A DNA stretch of 64,000 nucleotides from Kordiimonas aquimaris (GCF_025574485.1 NZ_JAOBPO010000001.1:7501-71500); one strand, 5' to 3'; numbered from the stretch's first letter, positions 1-9,024 are shown. The notes: a model not told the origin generated them from the sequence alone. A program made the numbers and translations.

Positions 1-1
1 T

Positions 2-487
2 GGTCCGCGAAAAAAACATCCGGTGCTTGGCTACCGAACCATGCACACAGGAACGGATTTTAGAGCACGCCCAGGCACGCCCATTATGGCCTCTGGAGAT
101 GGCGTTGTTGAAATGGCTGCACGGAACGGCAGTTACGGTAACTATATCCGTATACGACATAACAATAGTTACAAAACGGCCTATGCCCATCTCAGTCGGT
201 ACGGCAAAGGTATTAAAAAAGGACGGCGCGTTGAACAGGGCCAGATCATAGGTTATTCAGGAGCCACAGGCCGCGTAAATGGACCACATCTCCATTATGA
301 AGTGCTTGTAAATAACAAGCCGGTCAATCCGCTGACACTGAAACTACCAAGCGGGAAAAGTCTATCAGGTGACGCATTAAAGGCATTCCAATTAAGGCGC
401 GAGGTAATCGTTGCAGACATGATACGTATTGAGAATCATGATCAACAAAGAGCTGGGCTGGCAGCAACAACGGCAAAAGCGCGCTGA
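2..487 (+). CDS. M23 family metallopeptidase, C-terminal part (5' truncated)
   Basis: This is the carboxy-terminal 161 residues of a LytM/M23 zinc endopeptidase, the family that cuts peptidoglycan cross-links in the periplasm or acts as an amidase activator. The reading frame is open to the left edge, so the start lies outside the window. The visible part opens with HPVLGYRTMHTGTDF, which carries the first zinc ligands (the H and D of HTGTDF), and continues to GPHLHYEV, the HxH motif with the third ligand. GDGVV and the YAHLS strand are also typical. The protein ends in a short basic tail of about 45 residues after the domain. No partner gene is visible upstream. Family assignment is firm; whether the catalytic residues upstream are intact cannot be judged. 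Confidence 0.93.
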   Translation, partial: GPRKKHPVLGYRTMHTGTDFRARPGTPIMASGDGVVEMAARNGSYGNYIRIRHNNSYKTAYAHLSRYGKGIKKGRRVEQGQIIGYSGATGRVNGPHLHYEVLVNNKPVNPLTLKLPSGKSLSGDALKAFQLRREVIVADMIRIENHDQQRAGLAATTAKAR

Positions 488-677
488 TACCCGGCAACCG
501 ATGCACTGATGAACACGGGAAAAAGTAACCGTGATTTGATACCAAAAGCTGGCTATCATGTTATACAAAGTAAAATTCAGGATTGCAGTCTATCAAGAAG
601 CTTGAAATTCAAGGCTCTTAAGATCAATATGCAAGCGTGCAATACCGTTGTTTCAGTTTATAAGGTCGAGTTTGATT

Positions 678-1235
678 ATGGCTATGTTGAGTAAAAGAAA
701 AATACTGTCTGTTGCCGCTGCAACATTTGTTGCCATTCAGATAGGTGGTTATGTACCTACAATTGCTCAAGACGATTCAATCAAAGAGCTTTTGGCCTGC
801 GACAAGATCAAGGACCCAGCGGACAAGTTAGAGTGTTTTAACGCTGCCATTGAAATTTTAAAGCAGGAAGAAGCCAACAAAGCAGAAGCGTCCAACGGTA
901 ATCTGCTTAAGGATAGACCGCTAAACAGAACAACGACACGTAACGGTGATTTTGGTTTTAGTGCAAACGAACTCGCCAGGCGTGCCAATAAAGACGGTAA
1001 AGCAAAGCCACCTAAGCAACAGATATTTACTTTCACGCGAGCGTGGCAAGATGCCATCGGCAAATACTACTTCTTAATGTCGAACGGTCAGGTATGGAAA
1101 GAAATCGGTGGGTCACATCTTATCGTCCCGAAACGCGCTAAAACCATCCGTATCAAACGAAATGCCCTAGGCGGCTACAACGGCTTTGTTGAAGGTATGA
1201 ATGGTCGCCGTGGCAGTTTGAAGCGTATCCGATAA
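678..1235 (+). CDS. Small secreted protein of unknown function
   Basis: The protein has 185 residues. I chose the ATG at 678 because an AAGGTCGAG ribosome-binding site lies just upstream; a TTG at 648 in frame is less likely. An amino-terminal signal peptide runs to about residue 30, ending near PTIAQ. The mature start contains two cysteines in ELLACDKIKDPADKLECFN, a pattern seen at the start of small periplasmic proteins in Alphaproteobacteria, where the pair probably forms a disulphide. A low-complexity Lys/Asn-rich linker follows. The carboxy-terminal half looks like a small beta-rich domain (YYFLMSNGQVWKEIGG...) and ends in a strongly basic tail. I do not recognise a named function. A perfect hairpin lies just downstream. 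Confidence 0.8.
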   Translation: MAMLSKRKILSVAAATFVAIQIGGYVPTIAQDDSIKELLACDKIKDPADKLECFNAAIEILKQEEANKAEASNGNLLKDRPLNRTTTRNGDFGFSANELARRANKDGKAKPPKQQIFTFTRAWQDAIGKYYFLMSNGQVWKEIGGSHLIVPKRAKTIRIKRNALGGYNGFVEGMNGRRGSLKRIR

Positions 1236-1255
1236 AATAAGAATAGGTCAAAGTC

Positions 1256-1291
1256 ATTACTGCTCAATATGCAAACATATTGAGCAGTAAT
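1256..1291 (+). terminator. Perfect 16-bp inverted repeat after the secreted-protein gene
   Basis: The arms at 1256-1271 and 1276-1291 are exact reverse complements, with the loop CAAA. The hairpin starts 20 bases after the stop codon at 1235. It is AT-rich and followed by only TTATTG, so it is a weak classical terminator. It could also protect the transcript's 3' end. Confidence 0.6.
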
Positions 1292-1536
1292 TTATTGCGT
1301 TACCCACTCTAAACTTTCTCTTACTCAACTAAACCATGGTGTATCAACAAATCATGGAAATATTGGTTAATCGATTCCAATAAGCGCTAAAATCACATCC
1401 CCACATTTCCATCCCAAGTGACTAAATTCCGCAGCAAACACCAATCTTAATGCTTTCTAAGGGCAGGATCACCATTGTGCATCACCACATTGTGACCATT
1501 TCGCAACAGTGGGCCGTCCGTATTAAACCTAAGTCA

Positions 1537-1568
1537 TACATAAGTTATATAGTTCCTTTACTTATGTA
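1537..1568. promoter_or_regulatory. Inverted repeat TACATAAGT-N14-ACTTATGTA, possible operator
   Basis: Two perfect 9-bp arms (1537-1545 and 1560-1568) are separated by 14 bases, about 120 bases before the receptor start codon. The spacing puts the half-sites about two helical turns apart, as for a dimeric regulator. No regulator gene is adjacent, so the function is inference. Confidence 0.4.
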
Positions 1569-1627
1569 CTAAACATTTCGTTCACTGCAGTGGGCTTAGT
1601 GGGCATTGTACTCGTGCAACAGCCGCT

Positions 1628-1686
1628 GAGACTTTCTTTGACAAACATTGGGTAGTTTCTCGAAACATCCTTGGGAGGAGTTTAAT
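1628..1686 (+). promoter_or_regulatory. Conserved leader block of TonB receptor 1 (copy of 5471-5529)
   Basis: These 59 bases end at the start codon and differ at only three positions from the 59 bases before the second receptor. The block includes the strong ribosome-binding site GGGAGGAG and the segment TTTCTTTGACAAACA. Because more distal upstream sequence is far less alike, the block was either duplicated recently with the gene or kept for a role in translation or regulation. Confidence 0.7.
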
Positions 1687-4600
1687 ATGGCTCATACTGA
1701 TGAGTTTAAGCGCAAATTACGACTAGGCACTGCATGTGCCCTGCTCGGCGCAGTCGGCGTTGCCGGCGTCAATCCTGCTATCGCGCAAGATGCGGATGCA
1801 GATGACGAATTAGCTGTAGAAGAAGTGGTTGTTACCGGTTCGCGGATTAAGCGTACTGGTTTTGACACAGTTAACCCTGCAACTGTTGTGGATAGCGAGT
1901 TCCTTGAACTTCGCTCTTTCAACAACGTTGCAACAGCACTGAACGAGCTACCATCTTTTGGTATTCCAGGTGCATCTGAAAACGGTGGCCAGGCTGGTCA
2001 GAACGTTGGTCAGAACTTTGTGAACGCATTCGGCCTCGGCTCACAGCGTACACTAACATTGGTTAACGGCCGCCGCGTTGTATCACAATCATCTGTATCT
2101 ATCACAGGTACTGGTGTTGCTGGTTCAGGTATCCAAGTTGACTTGAACACAATTCCAACAGCACTGATCGACCGCGTTGAAACTGTATATACCGGTGGTG
2201 CACCGATTTATGGTTCTGATGCGATTGCCGGTACTGTTAACGTAATCCTCAAAGATGACTTTGAAGGCTTTAACGTTGACGCTGAATACGGCATTGCAGG
2301 TGAAGGCGACGCTGAGAACTACCGCTTCCGTACATTGGTTGGTGGTAACTTTGCTGATGGCCGTGGTAACGTTGTTGTTTCCATGGAATACGCGCGTCAA
2401 GATGGCTTGCTAACATCTGCACGTCCATATCTTGCAACTGGTGCTGGTTTTGTGAACAACGAAGCTAACGGCGGCGCAGGCGATGGCATTGCTGACCTTC
2501 GTTTCTCAACTGATACGAACGGTGTATTCCAGGTTCTAGAATCTGGTGTTCCACTTGCAGAAGGTTCATTGTTCCACCAGCTAGGTGCTGGCGATACTGG
2601 CCTGTTGTTCAGTGGTGGTCGTGATGCAGATGGCAACGGCATTGGCGTTCCATTGATCTTCGGTCTAGGCGGCGGTCTTGTAGACGCAGCTGTAGCAAAC
2701 ATTGGTGTTCGTCCAACTGATACAGCTGGTCGTAACAGCATCTTCTTCTCGCAAGGTTCTAATGCGATCAACAACCCATATGTGTTGTCTACGAACGAAG
2801 CAAACACATTGGTTTCACCGCTTGAGCGTTACACGTTCACGCAGTTGTCACACTATGACCTGACAGACAACATTCGTTGGTTCTCTGAAGCTGCTTACTC
2901 TCGTTCAGAATCTACGGATGAGATCAACCAACCTTCATGGTCAACAAACTTCTTCTCACCTGGTGTATCTGGCCTGTTACAACTTAATGTAGCAGACAAC
3001 CCATTTGTGACTGACGAGATCCGCGACATTCTTACTCTTAATAATGGCGGAGTTACACCAGAAACATTGAATATCACACGTACAAACACTGATATTCAAG
3101 AAGGTAACGAGAACCGTCGTTCACAAGACAGCTTCCGTTTCGTAACCGGTTTTGAAGGTGACTTCGAAGCATTCGGTCGTTCATGGAACTGGGACTTGTC
3201 ATACAGCTACGGTGAAACAAACGCTGTTACATCGAATGCAAACATTAACGGTCTTCGTTATGCGCTTGCAATTGATGCAGTTGTTGATCCAACAACTGGT
3301 CGTGCAGCATGTCGTTCAACAGTTGAAGGTCGTGATTTCCAACCTGGTGGCGTTCGCGTACCTGGGGATGACAATGACGTAGCAAACTGTATTCCAATTA
3401 ACATTATTGGTTACAATCAGTTTGGTCAGGATGTTCGTGATTACCTAATCCAGAACAACCTCTCTACTCTTGAGCTACAACAGTCTGTAATCGAAGGTAG
3501 CATCGCTGGTGAACTGTTTGATCTTCCAGCTGGCCCTGTTGGTTTCGCGGTCGGTGCAACACACCGTCGTGAGCGTGGTCGTTTTGATGTTGACCAAGGT
3601 CTACAACTCGGCATCGATCCAACTGCTCCAGTTGGTGCGGTTGCTGGTGGCTTCGACACTGACGAAGTATACGCAGAGGCTTTGATTCCGATCGTATCTA
3701 ACGGCGAAGGCCTTGGTGATGCTGTTGGTTCATTGATCAACAACTTCGACATTGAGGGTGCTGTTCGTTACGTGGACAACTCTGCTGCTGGTGGCGATTA
3801 CACATGGACACTTGGTGGCCGTTTGAACTTGAACCTTCCAGGTATTGGTGATGCGTTCACGTTCCGTGGTAACTACACGGAAGCTATCCGTTCACCTGCG
3901 ATCACTGAATTGTTTGCACCACAAGTACAAACATTCAACTTCGCACAAGATCCTTGCGAAAACCGTTTCATCGGTAATGGTCCTAACCCAGCTGTACGTC
4001 GTGCAAACTGTGAAGCACAATTCGCTTCATTAGCTGGTTCGCTTGACCCAGCGGTTGATTTCGGCACATACGTGTCAGTAATTACCAACGCTTCACAGCC
4101 TGGCTTTACTGGCGGTAACCCGAACCTTCGCAACGAGCAGTCTGTAGCATACACTCTTGGTTTCGTATTCGAGCCTGAGTTTGTTCCAGGCCTGACGATT
4201 TCATCTGACTACACTAACATTGAAGTTACAGATGTGATCCAAAGCTTGACTGCGACACAGGTTGCTAACGCTTGTTACGACAGTAACAACTTCCCGAACG
4301 AAGCGTCATGTGCTCAGTTCACGCGTAATGCAACTAGCTTCCAGCTTGAGAACTTCATCACTGGTCAGGTAAACGCAGCACGTCGTCGTCTTGAAGCGAT
4401 CATTACAGATGCAAGCTATACGTTTGATCTTGCTGATGTATCATCTGCTCTAGACGGCACAATGAACTTGACTGCAAACTACTTCTTCCTTCTGAAGTCT
4501 GATCTGCAAGTTGGTTCAGCTGATCTTGATGTTCTTGATCGTGAGCGTAACCACCTTCGTCACCGCTGGCAGGTAAACGCAAGCTATCAGCTTGATCGTT

Positions 4601-4878
4601 TCTCTGCATTGCTGCAGTGGCGTCATGAAAGTGGTGGTCGCTTCTCTAACGAGGACAGCGATGATCGTCGTGACATCTTCCGTTTCGCAGATTTCAACAC
4701 TTACAACGCAACGCTTCGTTATCAAATCAATGATACCTTTGCTGCTCGTGTTGTAGTGAACAACATCTTCGATAACCTGGGTAACGAGACACGTCTTGCA
4801 GCAGCTGGTGGTAACAACATCAACTTCTCTGACTTCCAAGGCCGTCGCTTTATCTTCGGTATCAACGCTAGCTTCTAA
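1687..4878 (+). CDS. TonB-dependent receptor (tandem paralogue 1)
   Basis: This is a 1063-residue outer-membrane receptor that would import a ligand using the proton-motive force through TonB-ExbB-ExbD. I chose the ATG at 1687 because it matches the start of the paralogue and follows GGGAGGAG; an upstream TTG at 1648 is rejected. The signal peptide ends about residue 34 (PAIAQ), followed by the TonB box EEVVVTGSR. The plug domain runs from about 45 to 180 and contains LVNGRR and the PIYGSDAIAGTVNVILKD segment. A large beta-barrel follows, ending in the typical aromatic carboxy terminus FGINASF. Plug residues of this type occur in receptors with large external loops used for peptides, glycans or other nutrients; I cannot assign the ligand. 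No periplasmic or inner-membrane transporter lies next to it. Confidence 0.95.
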   Translation: MAHTDEFKRKLRLGTACALLGAVGVAGVNPAIAQDADADDELAVEEVVVTGSRIKRTGFDTVNPATVVDSEFLELRSFNNVATALNELPSFGIPGASENGGQAGQNVGQNFVNAFGLGSQRTLTLVNGRRVVSQSSVSITGTGVAGSGIQVDLNTIPTALIDRVETVYTGGAPIYGSDAIAGTVNVILKDDFEGFNVDAEYGIAGEGDAENYRFRTLVGGNFADGRGNVVVSMEYARQDGLLTSARPYLATGAGFVNNEANGGAGDGIADLRFSTDTNGVFQVLESGVPLAEGSLFHQLGAGDTGLLFSGGRDADGNGIGVPLIFGLGGGLVDAAVANIGVRPTDTAGRNSIFFSQGSNAINNPYVLSTNEANTLVSPLERYTFTQLSHYDLTDNIRWFSEAAYSRSESTDEINQPSWSTNFFSPGVSGLLQLNVADNPFVTDEIRDILTLNNGGVTPETLNITRTNTDIQEGNENRRSQDSFRFVTGFEGDFEAFGRSWNWDLSYSYGETNAVTSNANINGLRYALAIDAVVDPTTGRAACRSTVEGRDFQPGGVRVPGDDNDVANCIPINIIGYNQFGQDVRDYLIQNNLSTLELQQSVIEGSIAGELFDLPAGPVGFAVGATHRRERGRFDVDQGLQLGIDPTAPVGAVAGGFDTDEVYAEALIPIVSNGEGLGDAVGSLINNFDIEGAVRYVDNSAAGGDYTWTLGGRLNLNLPGIGDAFTFRGNYTEAIRSPAITELFAPQVQTFNFAQDPCENRFIGNGPNPAVRRANCEAQFASLAGSLDPAVDFGTYVSVITNASQPGFTGGNPNLRNEQSVAYTLGFVFEPEFVPGLTISSDYTNIEVTDVIQSLTATQVANACYDSNNFPNEASCAQFTRNATSFQLENFITGQVNAARRRLEAIITDASYTFDLADVSSALDGTMNLTANYFFLLKSDLQVGSADLDVLDRERNHLRHRWQVNASYQLDRFSALLQWRHESGGRFSNEDSDDRRDIFRFADFNTYNATLRYQINDTFAARVVVNNIFDNLGNETRLAAAGGNNINFSDFQGRRFIFGINASF

Positions 4879-4902
4879 GCTTAAGCGAAATAGAGATAAA
4901 CG

Positions 4903-4930
4903 AAACGGGGCCTTTGGGCCCCGTTTTTTT
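4903..4930 (+). terminator. Rho-independent terminator of TonB receptor 1
   Basis: The stem AAACGGGGCC / GGCCCCGTTT (4903-4912, 4917-4926) has loop TTTG and runs into a T tract. It starts 24 bases after the stop codon. The second receptor has the same stem, evidence that the terminator was part of the duplicated unit. Confidence 0.92.
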
Positions 4931-5258
4931 ATGCCGAAAAAGTTCGCAGCAACTCTCAGCTGATATGAATACATGCGTTAGATAGGAATCATCTCAACCA
5001 GGAGTGATAAGTAATCCGTTTGGAAACAATGCCTCACATTCCTTTAAGATAAGCGCTGAAAGCTCATATATCCGCACAACAAATAGCACCAGAACCAGCA
5101 TTTGGTGCATTCTGGATTTTAAACAAATTTTGTTTCAGTAAGATCAAAAAAGACTGAAATGCGCGTCAATTTACTATCGATTCAGTGTCGCAGCTACACG
5201 CAACGAATCACCTGTTTGACGCCTGATGCATGACTTCCACACAACATGCAGTATGTAA

Positions 5259-5275
5259 AACTTAAGAGATAAGTT
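5259..5275. promoter_or_regulatory. Inverted repeat AACTTA-N5-TAAGTT upstream of TonB receptor 2
   Basis: Two perfect 6-bp arms sit about 255 bases before the start codon. The half-site resembles ATAAGT/AAGTTA in the repeat upstream of receptor 1, but the spacing differs. Its role as an operator is inference. Confidence 0.3.
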
Positions 5276-5470
5276 ATTGGTTTATAACAATAATACTTTA
5301 GTTATATACCTTTGCAATTTCTGTGTTTACTGCGCCACACACGCCTGCTTTTTTCTTAAATTTGCATGACAAGTTCGCCGGAATTCCTCCGCGCGATTCC
5401 CATACTCTGTTTAGCCTTTGGTCACCAACTTGGACTTGGGCATTGTCTGTGTATTGGACACAGCAGTTCC

Positions 5471-5529
5471 GAGACTTTCTTTGACAAACACTGGGTAGTT
5501 TCTCGTAACACCCTTGGGAGGAGTTTAAT
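5471..5529 (+). promoter_or_regulatory. Conserved leader block of TonB receptor 2 (copy of 1628-1686)
   Basis: The block is identical to the leader of receptor 1 except for three substitutions, and ends with the same GGGAGGAG ribosome-binding site. Upstream of it the two regions share only patches such as GGGCATTGT. Confidence 0.7.
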
Positions 5530-8500
5530 ATGGCTCATACTGATGAGTTTAAGCGCAAATTACGACTAGGCACTGCATGTGCCCTGCTCGGCGCAGTCGG
5601 CGTTGCCGGCGTCAATCCTGCTATCGCGCAAGATGCGGATGCAGATGACGAATTGGCTGTAGAAGAAGTGGTTGTTACCGGTTCGCGGATTAAGCGATCT
5701 GGTTTTGACACAGTTAACCCTGCAACTGTTGTGGATAGTGAGTTCCTTGAACTACGTGCCTTCAACAACGTTGCACAAGCACTGAACGAACTACCATCGT
5801 TTGGTATTCCAGGCGCATCTAACAATGGTGGACAAAGCGGTAACGCCGTTGGTCAGAACTTTGTGAACGCATTCGGCCTCGGCTCACAGCGTACACTAAC
5901 ATTGATCAATGGTCGCCGGACTGTATCACAAAGCGCTGTTACGACCTCAGGCGTAAACGCAGGCACAGGCTTGGGTCTTCAAGTTGACTTGAACACAATT
6001 CCAACAGCGCTGATTGACCGCGTTGAAACCATTTATACTGGTGGTGCACCGATTTATGGTTCTGATGCGATTGCCGGTACTGTTAACGTAATCCTCAAAG
6101 ATGACTTTGAAGGCTTTAACGTTGACGCTGAATACGGCATTGCAGGTGAAGGCGACGCTGAGAACTACCGCTTCCGTACATTGGTTGGTGGTAACTTTGC
6201 TGATGGCCGTGGTAACGTTGTTGTTTCCATGGAATACGCAAACCAAGAAGAACTACTAACAACTGCTCGTCCGTTCCTTGCACGTGGTGCTGGTTTTGTT
6301 CGTAACCCAGCCGACACTGGTCCAACAGATGGTATTGCTGACCAAATCTTTGCACTTGATAACGTTGGTGTGTTCCAGGTTCTAGAATCTGGTGTTCCAC
6401 TTGCAGAAGGCTCTACCTTCCACCGCCTAGGCACAACTAACACTGGCTTGTTATTCAGTGGTGGTCGTGACGCAAACGGTAACGGCATTGGCGTTCCATT
6501 GATCTTCGGTCTAAACGGTGGCTTGGTAGATGCTGCTGTTGCAAATATTGGCCGTGTTGATGTGGATGCAAATGGTGGTTCAGGCTTGTTCTTCTCAACC
6601 GGATCCAATGCGATCAACAACCCATATGTGTTGTCTACGAACGAAGCAAACTCGCTTATTTCACCGCTTGAGCGTTACACGTTCACGCAGTTGTCACACT
6701 ATGACATCACTGACAACATTCGCTGGTTCTCTGAAGCGGCATACTCTCGCACAGAATCTACTGACACAATCAACCAGCCTAACTGGTCAACGACCTTCTT
6801 TGGTCCAGGTCAAGGTGGTTTGTTGCAGGTTAACCTTACCGACAACCCATTTGTGACTGATGAGATCCGCGACGTTGTTGCGCTGAATAATGGCGGCGTA
6901 TTGCCTGAGTTCCTTAATATCTCTCGGACAAACACTGATATTCAAGAAGGTAACGAGAACCGTCGTTCACAAGACAGTTTCCGTTTTGTAACCGGTTTTG
7001 AAGGTGACTTCGAAGCATTCGGTCGTTCATTCAATTGGGACTTCTCATACAGCTACGGTGAAACAAACGCACAAACATCAAATGCAAACATTAACGGTCT
7101 TCGTTATGCGCTTGCAATTGATGCAGTTGTTGATCCAACAACTGGCCGCGCGGCTTGTCGTGCAACACTTGATCCAGACTTTGAAACACAGCCAGGCGGC
7201 GTTCGTCGTGATGCACCAAACTCTGATGTTACAAACTGTATTCCAATTAACATCCTTGGTTACAACCAGTTCAATGACGATGTTCGTGATTACCTGATTC
7301 AGAATGTTCTCTCTTCTCTAGAGCTGCAACAAACTGTGATTGAAGGTAGTATCGCTGGTGAACTGTTTGATCTTCCAGCTGGCCCTGTTGGTTTCGCGAT
7401 TGGTGCAACACACCGCCGCGAGCGTGGTCGCTTTGATGTTGATCAGGCACAAAACATTGGTATCGACCCAACCACACCTGTTGTGAATGTTAATGGTGGA
7501 TTTGATACTGACGAAGTTTACTTTGAGGGCTTGATCCCTGTTGTGAATAACGGCGAAGGCCTTGGTGATGCTGTTGGTTCATTGATCAACAACTTCGACA
7601 TCGAGGGTGCTGTTCGTTTGGTGGACAACTCTGTTGCTGGTTCAGATTACACATGGACACTTGGTGGCCGTTTGAACCTTAACCTTCCAGGTATTGGTGA
7701 TGCGTTCACATTCCGCGGTAACTACACGGAAGCGATCCGCTCACCATCTATTCCTGAGCTGTTCTCACCACAAGCGCAGGGTAACTTCTTTGCGAATGAT
7801 CCTTGTGAAGTACGCTTCATTGATGGTGGTAATAACCCAGCACAACGCCGTGCAAACTGTGAAGCACAATTCGCACAGTTCCAAGCTGCTGGTCAGATCA
7901 ACCCAGGTATCGCTCTTGATACTTATATCTCTGTTATTACCAACGCTTCACAACCTGGTCTAACTGGTGGTAACCCGAACCTTGTGAACGAAGAATCCAA
8001 GTCTTATACACTTGGCTTTGTGTTCGAGCCTGAGTTTGTTCCTGGTCTGACAATTTCGTCTGACTACACTAACCTTGAGGTAACAAACGTTATCACAAGC
8101 TTGACTGCAACACAGGTTGGTGCGGCTTGTTACGACAGCCCGAACTTCCCGAACGCTGCAGCTTGTAGTGCGTTCACACGTGAACCTGGTACGTTCCAAT
8201 TTACAAACCCAGTTACGGGTCAGGTGAATGCGGCACGTCGCCGTCTGGAAGCGATCATCACAGATGCAAGCTATACGTTTGATGTTGCCGATGTGGCGGA
8301 AAGCCTTGACGGTACGATTAACCTGACAGCAAACTACTTCTTGCTTCTAAGCAGTGATTTGCAAGTAGGTTCTGGTACACTTGATGTACTTGATCGTGAA
8401 AACGGTCACTTCCGTCATCGTTGGAATATCAACGCAACTTACCAGCTTGATCGTTTCTCTGCATTGCTGCAGTGGCGTCATGTAAGTGGTGGCCTCTTTA

Positions 8501-8733
8501 GTAATGAGGACAGTAACGAGTTCCGCGACATCTTCCGCTTCAAAGACTTCAACACATACAACGCAACGCTTCGTTATCAGATCAATGATACCTTTGCAGC
8601 ACGTGTTGTTGTGAACAACATCTTTGATAACCTCGGCAATGCAACACGCCTTGCAGCGGGTAACGGTAACAACCTGAACTTCTCTGACTTTACAGGTCGT
8701 CGCTTTACTTTCGGTATCAGCGCTAACTTCTAA
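5530..8733 (+). CDS. TonB-dependent receptor (tandem paralogue 2)
   Basis: This 1067-residue outer-membrane receptor is a close paralogue of the gene just upstream. Signal peptide, TonB box (EEVVVTGSR), plug and barrel are in the same order, and the carboxy terminus is FGISANF. The first 55 residues are nearly identical to paralogue 1, and a 200-base block in the plug/barrel junction (6040-6239) matches 2194-2393 base for base. By contrast, the parts that should form extracellular loops (for example around residues 260-360 and 700-800) differ in sequence and length. This suggests duplication followed by divergence of ligand-contacting loops, with the scaffold kept alike. The ligand is unknown. 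The gene has its own leader and terminator, so it can be expressed separately from its neighbour. Confidence 0.95.
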   Translation: MAHTDEFKRKLRLGTACALLGAVGVAGVNPAIAQDADADDELAVEEVVVTGSRIKRSGFDTVNPATVVDSEFLELRAFNNVAQALNELPSFGIPGASNNGGQSGNAVGQNFVNAFGLGSQRTLTLINGRRTVSQSAVTTSGVNAGTGLGLQVDLNTIPTALIDRVETIYTGGAPIYGSDAIAGTVNVILKDDFEGFNVDAEYGIAGEGDAENYRFRTLVGGNFADGRGNVVVSMEYANQEELLTTARPFLARGAGFVRNPADTGPTDGIADQIFALDNVGVFQVLESGVPLAEGSTFHRLGTTNTGLLFSGGRDANGNGIGVPLIFGLNGGLVDAAVANIGRVDVDANGGSGLFFSTGSNAINNPYVLSTNEANSLISPLERYTFTQLSHYDITDNIRWFSEAAYSRTESTDTINQPNWSTTFFGPGQGGLLQVNLTDNPFVTDEIRDVVALNNGGVLPEFLNISRTNTDIQEGNENRRSQDSFRFVTGFEGDFEAFGRSFNWDFSYSYGETNAQTSNANINGLRYALAIDAVVDPTTGRAACRATLDPDFETQPGGVRRDAPNSDVTNCIPINILGYNQFNDDVRDYLIQNVLSSLELQQTVIEGSIAGELFDLPAGPVGFAIGATHRRERGRFDVDQAQNIGIDPTTPVVNVNGGFDTDEVYFEGLIPVVNNGEGLGDAVGSLINNFDIEGAVRLVDNSVAGSDYTWTLGGRLNLNLPGIGDAFTFRGNYTEAIRSPSIPELFSPQAQGNFFANDPCEVRFIDGGNNPAQRRANCEAQFAQFQAAGQINPGIALDTYISVITNASQPGLTGGNPNLVNEESKSYTLGFVFEPEFVPGLTISSDYTNLEVTNVITSLTATQVGAACYDSPNFPNAAACSAFTREPGTFQFTNPVTGQVNAARRRLEAIITDASYTFDVADVAESLDGTINLTANYFLLLSSDLQVGSGTLDVLDRENGHFRHRWNINATYQLDRFSALLQWRHVSGGLFSNEDSNEFRDIFRFKDFNTYNATLRYQINDTFAARVVVNNIFDNLGNATRLAAGNGNNLNFSDFTGRRFTFGISANF

Positions 8734-8758
8734 GCTGAAACTGATATTCAACTAATGG

Positions 8759-8786
8759 AAACGGGGCCTCTTGGCCCCGTTTTTTT
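8759..8786 (+). terminator. Rho-independent terminator of TonB receptor 2
   Basis: The stem AAACGGGGCC / GGCCCCGTTT (8759-8768, 8773-8782) has loop TCTT and is followed by a T run. The stem is identical to that of receptor 1; only the loop differs. Confidence 0.92.
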
Positions 8787-8886
8787 ATTGATCTATCGAC
8801 AAGACACTAAGACTAACCCCCATCAAGCTTTCCTGACGTGAAGTAATTTTCAGGTTTCTTGAGCGTATATTTTTATATTTTTAATG

Positions 8887-8902
8887 CTTAACCATAGTTA
8901 AG
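8887..8902. promoter_or_regulatory. Palindrome CTTAAC-N4-GTTAAG, possible operator
   Basis: Perfect 6-bp arms with a 4-base spacer, about 260 bases before receptor 3. A second palindrome built on the same TAAC half-site lies at 9025-9036. Two related palindromes in one promoter region suggest a regulator, but none is encoded nearby. Confidence 0.35.
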
Positions 8903-9024
8903 TTTTGTAATTTTATAGCTGCCCCTGCGCCTTATGTTGTCTAACTGCAACACTTTCGCCCTTCCAGCCATCTTTCTAGAGACACAGATCAAGTCTTCGC
9001 GAATATGAATATTAACGTTTTGTG

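Larger units (their letters stand above)
1236..1686. other. Intergenic region upstream of the first TonB receptor
   Basis: This 451-base stretch contains no credible gene. It holds the hairpin at 1256-1291, an inverted repeat at 1537-1568 and the 59-base leader block at 1628-1686 that is shared with the second receptor. I could not place a confident -35/-10 pair. Confidence 0.6.
4879..5529. other. Intergenic region between the tandem TonB receptors
   Basis: This 651-base stretch holds the terminator of receptor 1, a small inverted repeat at 5259-5275, the motif AGTTATATA (about 5300, also found at about 1543 before receptor 1) and the conserved leader 5471-5529. I see no real gene here. An open frame at 5366-5569 overlaps the receptor start and is discussed under rejected items. 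Confidence 0.6.

Noticed and set aside
509-694. A short plus-strand frame between the M23 gene and the secreted protein
   Set aside because: It has no ribosome-binding site and overlaps the secreted protein's start region; its sequence has no recognisable feature.
2397-2807. A 136-codon frame antisense to TonB receptor 1
   Set aside because: It is a shadow produced by biased codon use in the receptor; the equivalent region of receptor 2 has a different antisense frame.
5366-5569. A 67-codon plus-strand frame overlapping the start of TonB receptor 2
   Set aside because: It overlaps the receptor's well-supported start and the shared leader, has no ribosome-binding site, and the matching frame before receptor 1 lacks the same start. 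The conserved part is explained by the duplicated leader, although a leader-peptide role is kept as a finding.
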